Origin: Volvox africanus | Lineage: Eukaryota; Chlorophyta; Chlorophyceae; Chlamydomonadales; Volvocaceae | Direction: 5' to 3' | Assembly (NCBI GenBank): GCA_030268105.1 | Contig: BSDZ01000010.1 | Location: forward strand, 472,001 to 536,000 | Length of the DNA: 64,000 nucleotides | Shown here: one piece after another, positions 11,891-22,125 of the stretch | How positions within the stretch are numbered: position 1 is the stretch's first letter | How the letters are laid out: every line of letters begins with the position of its first letter | Notes under the pieces: generated by a model | Database searches by the model: none | Told to the model about the DNA's origin: nothing | The model's input: only the letters and a program-made list of their open reading frames with translations | Made by a program: the position numbers and the translations under genes

Positions 11891-13465
11891 CCCAACATGT
11901 GAATTATTTAGTATCAGATAGATGGAGGCTAATATTGAAGAGTACTTTTGGATCTATTAGTTGAGGTTAGCTAGTTCATTAGTTGGATATCAAGCTAGCC
12001 AGCTATACACACTTTATAAGTATAGGCGCGTAAATAAATACAAGGATTCTAAACTTATTCAGCGAATGTATGTACGGAAGCCGTACAGAGGCAATCTCCA
12101 TCCCCGGCGTGCAGTCACGCAGCGCACCTGCTGATGTTTCGGTAGCAGTAACAATGCCAACACGGGCACATGCCCGCGGAACATCAGTCGCAGCACTGCA
12201 CCAATATATATGCGCGGTGATGACAGGGAGATGCAAATGTAAGTAGCAGCAGCGTTACTTGTGATGTCAAGATAGGTAAGTTGCAGCCTGCAGGCAATGC
12301 GCGCGTGGTGTCGCATGCATGTGTACCGAGCAAGTACGGCAGCAGGGACGCGAGGGCGAGTGATGTATCAGAGCTATATGTCGTCATCAGCATGCGATCT
12401 ATTCATCAATTTAACTATCTATATACTTGATAGCGACATATGGCATGATCATTATTTAATCAAACATATACACCAAACAATACAAGCAACGTATCTCACA
12501 TCACCAATATTATCAGTGTGGCTATGAAAGTGATCTGCTCTGTTGCCATCAGCGCCTTCCGCCGTTTGTCTTTTTCCCTCGCGCGCGAGGCTGCGTCAGC
12601 CGCCATGTACTCTTAGTATGTGAATGTAGCTCTTGGGGATTAAATCACCGACGTATATTGTTAGATACTTTGTTTATGCAATAATGTTTTTGAACCATAC
12701 GTGCGTTCAGAAAGAGCTATATATGAGCCCGGTGTTCCTGCAAGCTTTTGTCCTGCATCATCTCGCCCGTTCCTACTATCGCCCGCGCATGTATCCCGTT
12801 CCCTACTGTTCCTATACGGCTGATCGTAAAATCGAATGCATTTGAAGCCATGTTAAAACAAGATGCAGTTTAAAAGATGTAATTTACATGAGATTATGAT
12901 CATAAAAAGTGGTCATAAAATAATGGCAGAAGGAAAACCTCATATGCTCGAGTGGACGTACTGCCGCTTTTTCAGTCGGTCGATGAAGAATTGGACGATG
13001 AGAAACAAGGGGTACTGACACTCAGATTGTCTTATGCAAATAAAATATTTTGGGTTTAAACCCCATGACAATGGGCCGCTTCTCAGAGCATGTGAACAAC
13101 GTACGCGTACGCACGCAGAATAGCATACAGTAGGTGCTTGTTGCTGCAACATATGCCTATTCATTATATATTTTTATTTATCTTCATTATTCTATATTTT
13201 TCAACTATTCCATTGAGCTTCCTGGCTCGCTCGCTCGCCCAGGCCATACATACGGAAGAACTCAATCATGCTTTGTAACAACATACTTACATAAATTCAC
13301 ATCATCTTTTTGACACTTGCATCTTTAATACAACTGATTTTACTTAAACAACATGATTAACGCTACAGACGCGCTGAGACGTGCTTTCGTGACGCGCTTT
13401 CGTTATAATGTCTTATTTTAATATGGAATGAAACAAGTTACCTGGATTCTCCCCTTCCATGGTAA
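11891..13465. other. gene-free stretch
   Basis: Only short frames without recognisable content. Nothing repeated elsewhere in the window was noticed. Confidence 0.5.
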
Positions 13466-13810
13466 AAACATGGCAGGAACACTTCCCTTATCAAGGTCAG
13501 CTTCCTGATAATTATATTATTATTTTATAAAAGGTATTTATACACAGTCGATAAGATAAATGCACGTTATTCTATCAATGGTTTCTTAGAGGGTCAGATA
13601 TATCCTCTTGAAAAACTACCCAAAGACCTTCACGGAAAATATCAAAATACGTTACCCGGAATTGATGGTTATACAAACCAGATAACACCGGAGATATCTA
13701 AAGAATCACTATATGACGCCTTAGTTAACCTAAAAGTTTCTGAGGTTGGATATTCTGCAGATCAATTTTTATTTATCAGGTTGCTTGCAATACTCGTAAG
13801 GATATTGTAA
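13466..13810 (+). other. ATG-less open frame, 114 codons, unknown
   Basis: Open from a TAA at 13463-13465 to a TAA at 13808-13810, with no ATG. The translation looks protein-like rather than simple-sequence: it includes SINGFLEGQIYPLEKLP, LPGIDGYTNQITPEI and SLYDALVNLKVSEVGYSADQ. Codon use is AT-rich, unlike the retroelement genes. It could be an internal exon, a fragment of an organelle-derived frame, or a relic. No family is recognised. Confidence 0.3.
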
Positions 13811-13840
13811 ACCTTGATTCAACCGTTGCGGCAATAAGGT

Positions 13841-13883
13841 GTCGTTATTGCCTTCCTTGATTAGACTGGAAGGCAATAACGAC
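13841..13883. repeat. perfect 16-bp inverted repeat with 11-nt loop
   Basis: GTCGTTATTGCCTTCC at 13841-13856 pairs perfectly with 13868-13883 around the loop TTGATTAGACT. It sits 30 bp after the open frame at 13466-13810 and could be a transcript 3' hairpin or the scar of a small foldback insertion. Confidence 0.85.
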
Positions 13884-13997
13884 AAGAATAATGACGACAC
13901 TGATGCATGAGTACGTGTAAATGCTAAGTTGGCTGCTGCACCTCTCCTATTTATATATGTGTTGATATGTTCGTAATGGATGCATGTGTATACGTTT

Positions 13998-14073
13998 GAA
14001 GATGAAGATGAAGATGAAGATGAAGATGAAGATGAAGATGAAGATGAAGATGAAGATGAAGATGAAGATGAAG
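13998..14073. repeat. (GATGAA)n microsatellite
   Basis: About twelve hexamer units. It creates Lys-Met and poly-Ser frames that are not genes. Confidence 0.95.
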
Positions 14074-14714
14074 CAGCCAACCATCCGATCAAACCCTCAA
14101 TCACTCAATCGTGTAGGCAGCGTCGTGTTACATGAGAATTGTAGAATTGCTGACCTATTCGGCTTATCATGGGGTGGGGCCTATCATGCATGCATGCGTT
14201 CAAAAGCAAGCAATCTCAGATGACGTTTGACAACACTTGCACCTCGCTCTTTACTTGAATGCTTCATGTGATTGTCTGCTAATTACTTATTTATGTATCT
14301 TCATCCCCTAAGATGGCCTCGAGAATTAGGGCTCCATGACTGCTTGTCAGAAGTTGCATCTTTAATCCAAACTGCCAACGGCTTGTTTCTTAAGGAGATC
14401 CCAGGTGGCAATGGATCTGTGGGGGCCTCGGTAAGAGTATGAGCAGCAAGGATAACGTGGCTCCTATGTCGTTTCTGCCCACATACGTGTCCGCCCTCAC
14501 TGACAGGCTCATCAGTGGTTAAATGTGATCAGTGGTTAAGTGCGATCCCATGGCCCCGAAGAGGTGCGGGTTGGCGTAGAAATTCACCTAAAGGCCAGTA
14601 GGTGGTCCAATCGGGGCTTGCACATGTATGGATAGGGTTTATAGAGTTATCTACCTGCCTACCTACCTACCTACTTACCTATCTATCTATCTATCTACCT
14701 ATCTTTCGTTCTTT
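14074..14714. other. gene-free stretch with CTAC/CTAT repeat
   Basis: No gene recognised. A CTAC/CTAT microsatellite at about 14652-14705 directly precedes the foldback element. A short duplicated phrase (ATCAGTGGTTAA) occurs at 14510-14540. Confidence 0.5.
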
Positions 14715-15640
14715 CGTCTGTATTTTTTCTGATCGACTATAGCGCGCAGCATCGGCTAAAAGTCGATTGGGGGGAAAAGTCGATCTATAGTCGACCAGAC
14801 TATAGTCGTATACTTTAGTCGACATCGTCTATAGTCGTCTGTAATTTTTCTGATCGACTATAGCGCGCAGCATCGGCTAATAGTCGATTGGGGGGAAAAG
14901 TCGGCACTATAGTCGACATCGTCTATAGTCGTCCGACTATAGTGCCGACTATAGCCGTCTGTAATTTTCCTGATCTACTATAGCGCGCAGCATCGGCTAA
15001 TAGTCGATTGGGGGGAAAAGTCGGAACTATAGTTGACCTCAACTATAGTCATGTACTATAGCCGACATGGTCTATAGTCGTCCAATTATAATGCCGACTA
15101 TACCTGGTACAGGCAACAGCTAACAAATTTGAGATTCTCGCAGCGTTTTTTCATGCCACACTGCTTAGGAAGTAGTGCCTACAATGGATAATATCCATCC
15201 TCTCAGCCCCTAACAGCTCCGACGTTCACCTAGCATTAAAGTCGCACGCTTGTCCTGGGATGAGATTATTGCAGCCAAAAGAAACAGGTGTTTATGAAGC
15301 AATTTTTTACCTACACTATTCTCACGTGCAACCAATGTCTTAAACTCGTCAGCTACCATTTGACATTGTTTTGTCCCGTGTGGGACCATGGCAGACGACG
15401 CAAGCTTTACCTAGGAGTAACCATAAGAGTTTCAGCCATATTAATTCTGGATGCGTGCTGAATTAGGGAAGCAGCCAAATGAAGACTGCTCTGTCGCCAC
15501 ATACTACGCGCTCGCGTTATACGGCAAGCGAATAAGGTTGCCATTTTTTATTCGGGTTTGCATAGAATAGTTGTAGGCATTGCGTCACACGGAGCGTAGA
15601 CGACATCACAGGAAAGGTGCATAACGACACCTCCAATGGA
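14715..15640 (+). repeat. left inverted arm of foldback element
   Basis: 926 bp. The modules begin near 14716, 14838 and 14957. The arm is longer than its partner by about one module, showing that module number changes. Confidence 0.85.
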
Positions 15641-16226
15641 CATTACACGCGCAGCACAACTGATGTCTGCTATGTGGCCTGATGTTGAGTGCGCGGTATG
15701 CAAGGTGGAAGACGGCATTCTCTTGGACGCAGCGGTGATGGCGGCAATTATGTGCGCTTTGAAGGAAGAGCTTGTTCCTCTTGAAGACAGCCTCGCAGCC
15801 GCTATCATCGACGTCATGGAGACCTTCGTATTAGGTATGCCGCGTCCTAAAGGATTTGTCTTCATTCCGTGCGCCGTGAACGAGGTGAAGTGCCTCAAGG
15901 ACTTTCTCCTTGACGACGCGGTCCACCTGCTACCAACGGGTGAAGGTGAGCGTTGGTGCACGGTGGCTTTGGGCAGCTGGGGCCACACATCGATTTTTGG
16001 ACGCAGGGGTTGCACCTTGACGCATTTGTTTTCCCAAATGCAGAGGACGTCTCTCCCCGTGATGCAGAGGACGTCACTCCCTGTGAGGACGACGCGTGTA
16101 AGCCACCTGAAAAATCAGGTACGGGTCGGAGTGCAGATTGCCTGTGGATCCTCGCCTTCTCATGCCCATTTCCGTGCTTCCTGCAGCTCACAACATCACC
16201 AGTGCCCGGAGCTCTCACACATCTGA
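15636..16226 (+). CDS. hypothetical protein in the foldback element
   Basis: 196 codons from an ATG lying on the last bases of the left arm. The first 130 residues (MDITRAAQLMSAMWPDVECA..., LGMPRPKGFVFIPCAVNE, LLPTGEGERWCTVALGSWGH) look like a folded protein with alternating hydrophobic helices. The C-terminal third is low quality and another frame (from about 15956: FPNAEDVSPRDAEDVTPCED) looks equally protein-like, so an intron or frameshift near 15960 is possible. A 24-nt duplication gives MQRTSLPV twice. The VFIP segment faintly recalls Ulp1/C48 proteases found in some algal DNA transposons, but no His-Trp or Cys catalytic motif is seen. No function is assigned. Confidence 0.4.
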   Translation: MDITRAAQLMSAMWPDVECAVCKVEDGILLDAAVMAAIMCALKEELVPLEDSLAAAIIDVMETFVLGMPRPKGFVFIPCAVNEVKCLKDFLLDDAVHLLPTGEGERWCTVALGSWGHTSIFGRRGCTLTHLFSQMQRTSLPVMQRTSLPVRTTRVSHLKNQVRVGVQIACGSSPSHAHFRASCSSQHHQCPELSHI

Positions 16227-16383
16227 AGGCGCTTTGCCAGGCTGTAAGGATTGGGGTTGTGTCGAGGAGCTCGGCGCTGGCATAGGGGATCTGGACAGGT
16301 CACCATGACAGCGTAGCTGATGCGATGCTGTGCATGCAGGGGAGGCTGCTGTTGCATCCACAACCCTGGATCCCGTGTAACCC

Positions 16384-17203
16384 TCCATTGGAGATGTCGT
16401 TATGCACCTTTCCTGTGATGTCGTCTACGCTCCGTGTGATGCAATGCCTACAACTATTCTATGCAAACCCGAATAAAAAATGGCAACCTTATTCGCTTGC
16501 CGTATAACGCGAGCGCGTAGTATGTGGCGACAGAGCAGTCTTCATTTGGCTGCTTCCCTAATTCAGCACGCATCCAGAATTAATATGGCTGAAACTCTTA
16601 TGGTTACTCCTAGGTAAAGCTTGCGTCGTCTGCCATGGTCCCACACGGGACAAAACAATGTCAAATGGTAGCTGACGAGTTTAAGACATTGGTTGCACGT
16701 GAGAATAGTGTAGGTAAAAAATTGCTTCATAAACACCTGTTTCTTTTGGCTGCAATAATCTCATCCCAGGACAAGCGTGCGACTTTAATGCTAGGTGAAC
16801 GTCGGAGCTGTTAGGGGCTGAGAGGATGGATATTATCCATTGTAGGCACTACTTCCTAAGCAGTGTGGCATGAAAAAACGCTGCGAGAATCTCAAATTTG
16901 TTAGCTGTTGCCTGTACCAGGTATAGTCGGCATTATAATTGGACGACTATAGACCATCTCGGCTATAGTACATGACTATAGTTGAGGCCGACTTTTCCCC
17001 CCAATCGACTATTAGCCGATGCTGCGCGCTATAGTAGATCAGGAAAATTACAGACGGCTATAGTCGGCACTATAGTCGGACGACTATAGACGATGTCGAC
17101 TATAGTATACGACTATAGTCTGGTCGACTAGAGATCGACTTTTCCCCCCAATCGACTAATAGCCGATGCTGCGCGCTATAGTCGATCAGAAAAAATACAG
17201 ACG
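16384..17203 (-). repeat. right inverted arm of foldback element
   Basis: 820 bp, reverse complement of the left arm from TCCATTGGAG at 16384 to the terminus at 17203. Confidence 0.85.
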
Positions 17204-17217
17204 TAGACAAATGCATC

Positions 17218-19930
17218 TTGTATGCAGTGGGTCAAGAGGTGCGGTGGAAGGCAGGAAAAGACAAAACCGCCATAGTTGAGCTGAAAGCTACCACGGTAAA
17301 GCTACCACCCCTAAACCCGAGTCCTCCTACCCAAACACCCTTCCCCCCGATCCCTTCAGGGCTGGCAGCCCATGAGCAAGAAGCCCCAAACAGACCATCA
17401 TTCGGACACTGCTGGCATACGTTGCCGATATTGCTATGGCTTCAAGGAGCCGGGTCAGTCTTGGCCGGATCATGTACTGGACTGCACCAAGGCTATTAAG
17501 GCGGAGGCGGAGAAGATGGCGCTTGCTGCCAAGCTCGAGTCCAAAATGCAGTAGAACCCTGGCAAATGTGTGGAGGAGTGTGAACTAGTACAACCGGTCA
17601 CACCAGACATAGGGTTTGTTTTGCCCATGACCCTTCGTTGTGATGAAATGTTCCCGCCTGACGAATTTCGTCGGGTTGAGGGTCATATTGGCTGTCAATT
17701 TACATTTGACGCCGCTTGTGATGCTTCAGGTGATAACAGTCTCTGTCCACGTCTTGCCTCACCATCAAACTTATTGTTTGACTGAAATGTCTCGGGTGAG
17801 TTTACATGGACGAATTCTGCATATGATCAAATTGCATTGGGGCAAAAACACTACATCTCCTGCAAACACAAAGACCCAGAAAATACTTAGGCAGTCTTTG
17901 TAGTCCGAAAGTGGAACCAAGTTGAGCACAGCATGCGAGCAGCAGGCTTTGGCCGGATCAAAACATGCACACCAGGCACCAAACTATTCCTGAAGCGAAA
18001 TAGTACTGGAGCGAGAGATCTCATGCCAGGTATCCCATGGCCTATTCAGCTATGGTACGACCGGCCATCCACTACCGTGCACTTAAACTCCATATTGGGG
18101 AATACCCCTTCTATGATCTTTGATGCTCGCCTGTGCCAAACGGTCTGCAAAGTACTGGCCCACTCCGGTGCTGATTGCAAAGGCACCACAGCTGGGTTTA
18201 TATCCCTTGAAACCAGTAAGAAGATGGCTCTTGCACTCAAGAATAGCTCCACCAGCTCCGTAAAGGTGGCCAATGGTAATATTGACTTAATTGAAGGCTC
18301 AGTTGTTACCAAACTGCAAATTGACGACTTCCATGATACAGTTTGACAACTTGTCATAAAGCAAGAGATAACACGTGTTGAAATCATCATGACTAATGAC
18401 TGGTTGGGAAGACGCAAAACGCAAGGCCACCATGTGTAAGGCAATCCATACATTAATGGTGTGTAAAGGCCAAACGCGGTGCACACATTTACAACCTCGC
18501 TTTGGGCTTCCCCGGGAATTGACGACAACCTAGATGCGATAACCCTCATAAATTAAGTCGCAGCTACCCTTTATGCGGCGAATGCTGTAGAAACAGTCTC
18601 CGCTAAGGCCGCTGTTAAACAAATTGCTAAAGGAGCGCGAAGTTATTGTTGAATTACGGTTCGATTACTGTCGATTGGTCAATGTGACCTAATAAGACGA
18701 TAAGGGAACATAATTAATGCATTGATAGAAATAAATATTTTTTATGTATTTAACTAGTTATGCATTGCAGAATCCTTGCAATTGGGAGATCTTTGTGTTG
18801 CGTTGCCAGCTGTATCAATAATGCGCCAACCAACGAACGTTCGACTCGAACCGACGAACGTGGGTAATGAGCATTAAAATGGCATGACTTGTTCAGTAAT
18901 AATATTTGATGTATTATTACCTAAATGCTGACATGAGCGACGCATAAGTGTGAGAAGTGCGACGACCCCAGTGGTTAGTCGGCAACCAAATATTGATAAT
19001 GAGCCATTCGCATTGCATAAATTCCTGGAAGTCTTGATAATAATGTATGCGAATATCTGTGATACGCTGCTAGAGTTTGTCACACCTGCGGATCGACGAT
19101 CTGGTATGTGTGTGGTGTTTACCGCATATCGGTATCACGAGTATAATAGCTGCGAGGACGGCCTAATACCTTAAGCTTTGACCAGTCTCTAATGATCACC
19201 TGGCGTCGGTTCTGAAAGCCGAATGCACCGCATCGCGTCTAATTGGCTGTAAGTTGTAACCTTTTCACTCTGAAGTCTTCCGCTGCCCCTGAGATCGCGT
19301 CCGAATGCTTTGGTCTGTCTTGTGAGCATTTGGCCCTTGGCACTTTAGGTTTAGACGTGCAGATAAGTGCATGAGCAGCGAGGAGGGATACAACAGTTAC
19401 CTCCTAGTGCAAGCGGAAGAGCTACCTTTACAAAATATAGCTACTAATACCAACTCCTGTGGGAGTGATCTCCTTTCCAATGCAACAATCTCAGAACTAC
19501 TGGAGGAATACAAAGATGTCTTCCGGGAACTCACAGGGTCACCTCCCGACCGTGATGTAGGCCACACACAACCCATCCCTTGGTGGATGGTGCAGTACCA
19601 CCCGCTAAGCAGGCATACCAGTTAACCAAAATAGAACAACAAGAGGTGCTAAAGCAAGTTATCAAACTGTTTCATAACGGTTAAATTGAACCCTCAACCT
19701 CACCCTATGAGGCGCCAGTTATTCTTGTCGAAAGGCAAATGGGCGAGGTGTTCCCATGGTCTTAGATTACGGTGCTCTTAACAAGATATTAAAAGACGGC
19801 ATTTTAGCTCCCTGGACTTACAGCAGGGGTATCACCAGATAGATTCAAATGTCTCCTGAAGTTTTGGATAAGACAGCCTTCACTGTAGTCCCTAAGGCTG
19901 ATATCCAGAATGATCAGGCCTAAACAGTTA
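17218..19930 (+). pseudogene. old Ty3/gypsy relic, second family
   Basis: Fragments in order on the plus strand: a nucleocapsid knuckle CRYCYGFKEPGQSWPDHVLDC-like stretch (near 17420-17490), a protease region near 18150-18420 (HSGADCKGTTAGFIS, then VKVANGNIDLIEGS and TNDWLGRRK), the pre-RT linker ELLEEYKDVFRELTGSPP (19490-19550), and a decayed RT start (PSTSPYEAPVILVERQ, LDYGALNKIL) to about 19930. Several stops and shifts interrupt it. The protease catalytic Asp (D-S/T-G) reads His. A solo LTR of a different family splits it between protease and linker. It is a distinct and older lineage than element 1. Confidence 0.8.
18647..19395 (+). mobile_element. solo LTR of a gypsy family related to element 1
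   Basis: 749 bp from TGTTGAATTACGG to GGGATACAACA, matching element 1 LTR landmarks at both ends and inside (TCACGAGTATAATAGCTGCG, CTGTAAGTTGTAACC, CTGAAGTCTTCCGCTG, GACGTGCAGATAAGTGCATG). Flanks are GTTAT (18642-18646) and GTTAC (19396-19400), a 5-bp duplication with one change. No internal region is present, so it arose by LTR-LTR recombination after insertion into the older gypsy relic. Confidence 0.85.
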
Positions 19931-20229
19931 GGTGGATATTAACACAGATATACAACATTAACTAACGCACGAATTCCTTGTTATAGTGGTGGGTTGGGGG
20001 CCCGTCACTAGGCCGTAAGGAATCGAATCTGTCTGACTACATACTAGGGAGGCGGCAGGCCCTTGGAATATACGATGCTAGGCCGCACCCTATGTGAGGG
20101 GAATGACTTGTTGCATCCTGGGGTATCTAATTAGATACCTTATAAGGCTAATGTTAAGGATGTGCGGAAAACTGGACATCATCTGATAGGGCCCAAACAG
20201 TTTGGCGGATATTAACACAGAGATACAAC
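19917..20229 (+). repeat. short direct duplication, about 41 bp, 272 bp apart
   Basis: 19917-19957 and 20189-20229 share AAACAG-TT-GG-GGATATTAACACAGA-ATACAAC with a few differences. They lie at the decayed end of the gypsy relic and their origin is unknown. Confidence 0.7.
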
Positions 20230-20235
20230 ACCCTG

Positions 20236-20552
20236 TCAGCACCTCGAGAGGCCTTTACGGTTCTCAACTACTACATCCCCATCCGTTCACCCAAATCAAC
20301 TTCAACATTTGCTAGATTCAGCCATCATGACTATCAGCAGTCAGCAGAATCTTGCGGGTCAACGGCACATCCCACTCTTTGTAGTATGTATCCCAGAGTT
20401 TATTAGGGACAGAGATACAACACTTGCTCCAGTCCCAGCCAGCTCGTAATAAGCAGCCACTATAATGACGTCCTACATACACAACCGATCCATTGACCAA
20501 GTAGCTAGGGGCTGCCTGCTAACTCATCACCGCTCAAATGTAAGAGCGGTGT
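20236..20552. other. no gene recognised
   Basis: A 60-codon minus frame at 20318-20500 (CCISVPNKLWDTYYKEWDVPL) could be a scrap of a retroelement integrase region, but the match is too weak to call. Confidence 0.35.
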
Positions 20553-20580
20553 GTTAGGGGTTTAGGGTTTAGGGGTTTAA
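20553..20580 (+). repeat. interstitial telomere-like repeat
   Basis: Degenerate TTTAGGG/TTTAGGGG units: GGGGTTTAGGGTTTAGGGGT. Plant and green-algal telomeres use TTTAGGG or TTTTAGGG. Confidence 0.7.
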
Positions 20581-21060
20581 TAATGTTTTTACAGCATGCA
20601 ATTTTAAGGTATGTGTGAGTAGGAGGCAAGTTTTGAACCCTGAGACCTCAGAAGGCATACATGGCACCATCTATAAATTTAATGTATGAACTCTTCTTCA
20701 TTCATCATCATGGACTCCACAGCCATGCCATCCCTGCGCATATTGCAAAACTTGTGGCAAGACGCCAAATAGAGAGTGGCCAATTGGTGGATGAGGAACC
20801 TGCATCGGCCGATAAACGAGTGATGAGGGACGCCACCAACACAACAAAGAAATGTGTCGGTATTTTTGTAGTTGCGTCAGGGCTGGCAGTGTGACGTGTT
20901 GCTTGGGTGGTTGTAGGTTTTAGGTAAATATGAGTGTAGGGCATTATTCAACCATACACTAACAATATAAATGCACGGCATAACCGTCGATGAGGAGGCA
21001 AGAACATTTTAAAACATGGTATACAGAAATGAAAACGACACTTATCACACATCTACATAT
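20581..21060. other. no gene recognised
   Basis: A 77-codon plus frame (20661-20894, MAPSINLMYELFF...) has an ordinary composition but no recognisable domain or partner exon. Confidence 0.35.
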
Positions 21061-21260
21061 ATAGGGTTTTAGGGTTTTAGGGTTTATTCCCCTAAACCGT
21101 AAAACCATATGTAACCCCAAACCCAAAACTCTAAACCCAAACCCATATATATATATATGTGTGTGTGTGTGTTTGCGTTTAGGGTTTAGGGTTTGGCTTT
21201 GGGGTTTTGGGTCATATATATATATATGGGTCATATATATATATATATATATATATGTAT
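21061..21260. repeat. telomere-like blocks in both orientations plus (AT)n
   Basis: AGGGTTTTAGGGTTTTAGGG is followed by inverted CCCTAAACC and CCCAAACCC blocks, then (AT)n/(GT)n, then forward TTTAGGGTTTAGGGTTTGG and further (AT)n. Both orientations within 150 bp suggest insertion or repair with telomere-type sequence rather than a chromosome end. Confidence 0.75.
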
Positions 21261-21281
21261 ACCTAAAGGTGGACAATTCAC

Positions 21282-21662
21282 CTCGTGGCGGCGGTGATGG
21301 CGGCAGTGATGGGGATGGAAATGGCGGTGATGGCAATGGCGGTGATGGCGGTGGCGGTGATGGCAACGGTGGTAATGGCGGTGGTGGTGGCGGTGATGGC
21401 GGTCGCGTTGATGGCGGTGATGGTGATGGCGGTGGCGGTGATGGCGGTGGCGACGGCGGTGGCGGTGATGGCGGTGGCGGTGACGGTGGTGGCGGTGATG
21501 GCGGTGGCGGTGATGGCGGTGGCGGTGACGGCGGTGGCGGTGATGGCGGTGGCAGTGATGGCGGTGGCGGTGACGGTGGTGGCGGTGATGGTGGCAGTGA
21601 CGGTGGTGGCGGTGATGGTGGCGGTGATGGTGGTGGAGGTGGTGATGGTGGTGGTGGCAGGC
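21282..21662 (-). CDS. Ser-Pro-rich exon (pherophorin-type hinge)
   Basis: On the minus strand the frame is almost entirely SPPPP-type repeats (GLPPPPSPPPPPSPPPSPPP... to SPPPR). A polypyrimidine-rich acceptor TTTTTGGTTCCCAG precedes it and a donor GAG|GTGAAT follows, giving a 381-nt exon (127 codons, phase 1 at both ends). Such blocks form rigid hydroxyproline-rich rods in volvocine extracellular-matrix proteins. The flanking exons were not found, so it may belong to a gene extending across this region or be a relic. The underlying DNA is a GGTGATGGC-type minisatellite prone to length change. Confidence 0.55.
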
Positions 21663-21930
21663 CTGGGAACCAAAAACAGTGACGGAGATGTATGCAGAAA
21701 CTTTCTGATTGGTGATGAAAGCAGTAATATGAAGTGCCACATAGGTGTATTATATATAATTTATTATGGTTTACCTGTTGCTTCATTCCGGTGCACTGAC
21801 AATTTTTTAGTGATGGCAGGTTTACTCTTTAATTTATCAAACGTCCTTTCATTGATTTCTTGGCGGTACAAAAAATAATATTCACTTTTAAACTAGCCGT
21901 GCGTACAGCCTGATTACGAAGGGTAGCAGT

Positions 21931-22125
21931 TCACCACCCACCTACAGATGACCAATACACCAGTTGATAACCACTGTTTTCAGCTACAAGCTGAAGGGTT
22001 CCGTCATCGAGCATCTTCGCGGTATAGGGCCCCAAGGGCTGGGACGCTGTTGGCACATCCGTCGTCCACACCGGCGTGACAGTTCCGCTCAAAGAGCAGG
22101 ACACCACCAAATTCGCGTCGTAGCT
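21931..22125 (-). CDS. secreted lectin-like gene A, last exon (B-lectin C-terminal half)
   Basis: The 195-nt exon follows an acceptor TTTATAAATGCAG and starts phase 0 with SYDANLVVSC, then VWTTDV, MLDDGTLQLVAENSG and YWSSVGGW-stop. The alternation of SYDANLVV, VW, DDGTLQLV and YWSS fits the repeating strands of bulb-type (B-lectin) domains, although the mannose-site QxDxNxVxY is imperfect. It joins in frame to an exon ending KAMLQ as seen in gene B at 36518, because AMLQ|SYDANLVV reconstitutes the lectin strand. Gene A reads leftward from the first exon at 24121. Confidence 0.65.
   Translation of the reverse strand, partial: SYDANLVVSCSLSGTVTPVWTTDVPTASQPLGPYTAKMLDDGTLQLVAENSGYQLVYWSSVGGW

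Larger units (their letters stand above)
14715..17203. mobile_element. foldback-type DNA element with long inverted arms
   Basis: The two ends are inverted copies beginning CGTCTGTATTTTTTCTGATC. The left arm is 14715-15640 and the right arm 16384-17203, with a 743-bp centre. Each arm starts with tandem modules of about 110-120 bp (three left, two right) carrying the self-complementary CGACTATAGTCG, an AGCGCGCAGCATCGGCTAA block and a GATTGGGGGGAAAAGTCG block, followed by about 540 bp of unique arm sequence. Long arms built from internal tandem modules are typical of Foldback-like elements. No clear target duplication is visible (left flank TTCTTT, right flank TAGACA). The centre carries one open frame but no recognisable transposase, so it is probably non-autonomous or carries captured sequence. 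Confidence 0.85.

Noticed and set aside
13769..14104. Poly-Ser (minus) and Lys-Met (plus) frames
   Set aside because: Pure translation of the GATGAA microsatellite; no unique flanking coding sequence.
15800..15965. Ulp1/C48 protease in the foldback element
   Set aside because: The VFIP and RWCTVALGSW segments are only loosely similar; no His-Trp, Asp or catalytic Cys motif in order.
20318..20500. Integrase fragment on the minus strand
   Set aside because: A short VPNKLW stretch without finger or catalytic residues.
20661..20894. 77-codon plus frame
   Set aside because: No domain, repeat copy or splice partner; kept only as a note in the gene-free stretch.
21231..21742. His-, Thr- and Gly-rich frames over the GGTGATGGC minisatellite
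   Set aside because: Alternative frames of the Ser-Pro exon; only the minus Ser-Pro frame has plausible splice sites and known biology.
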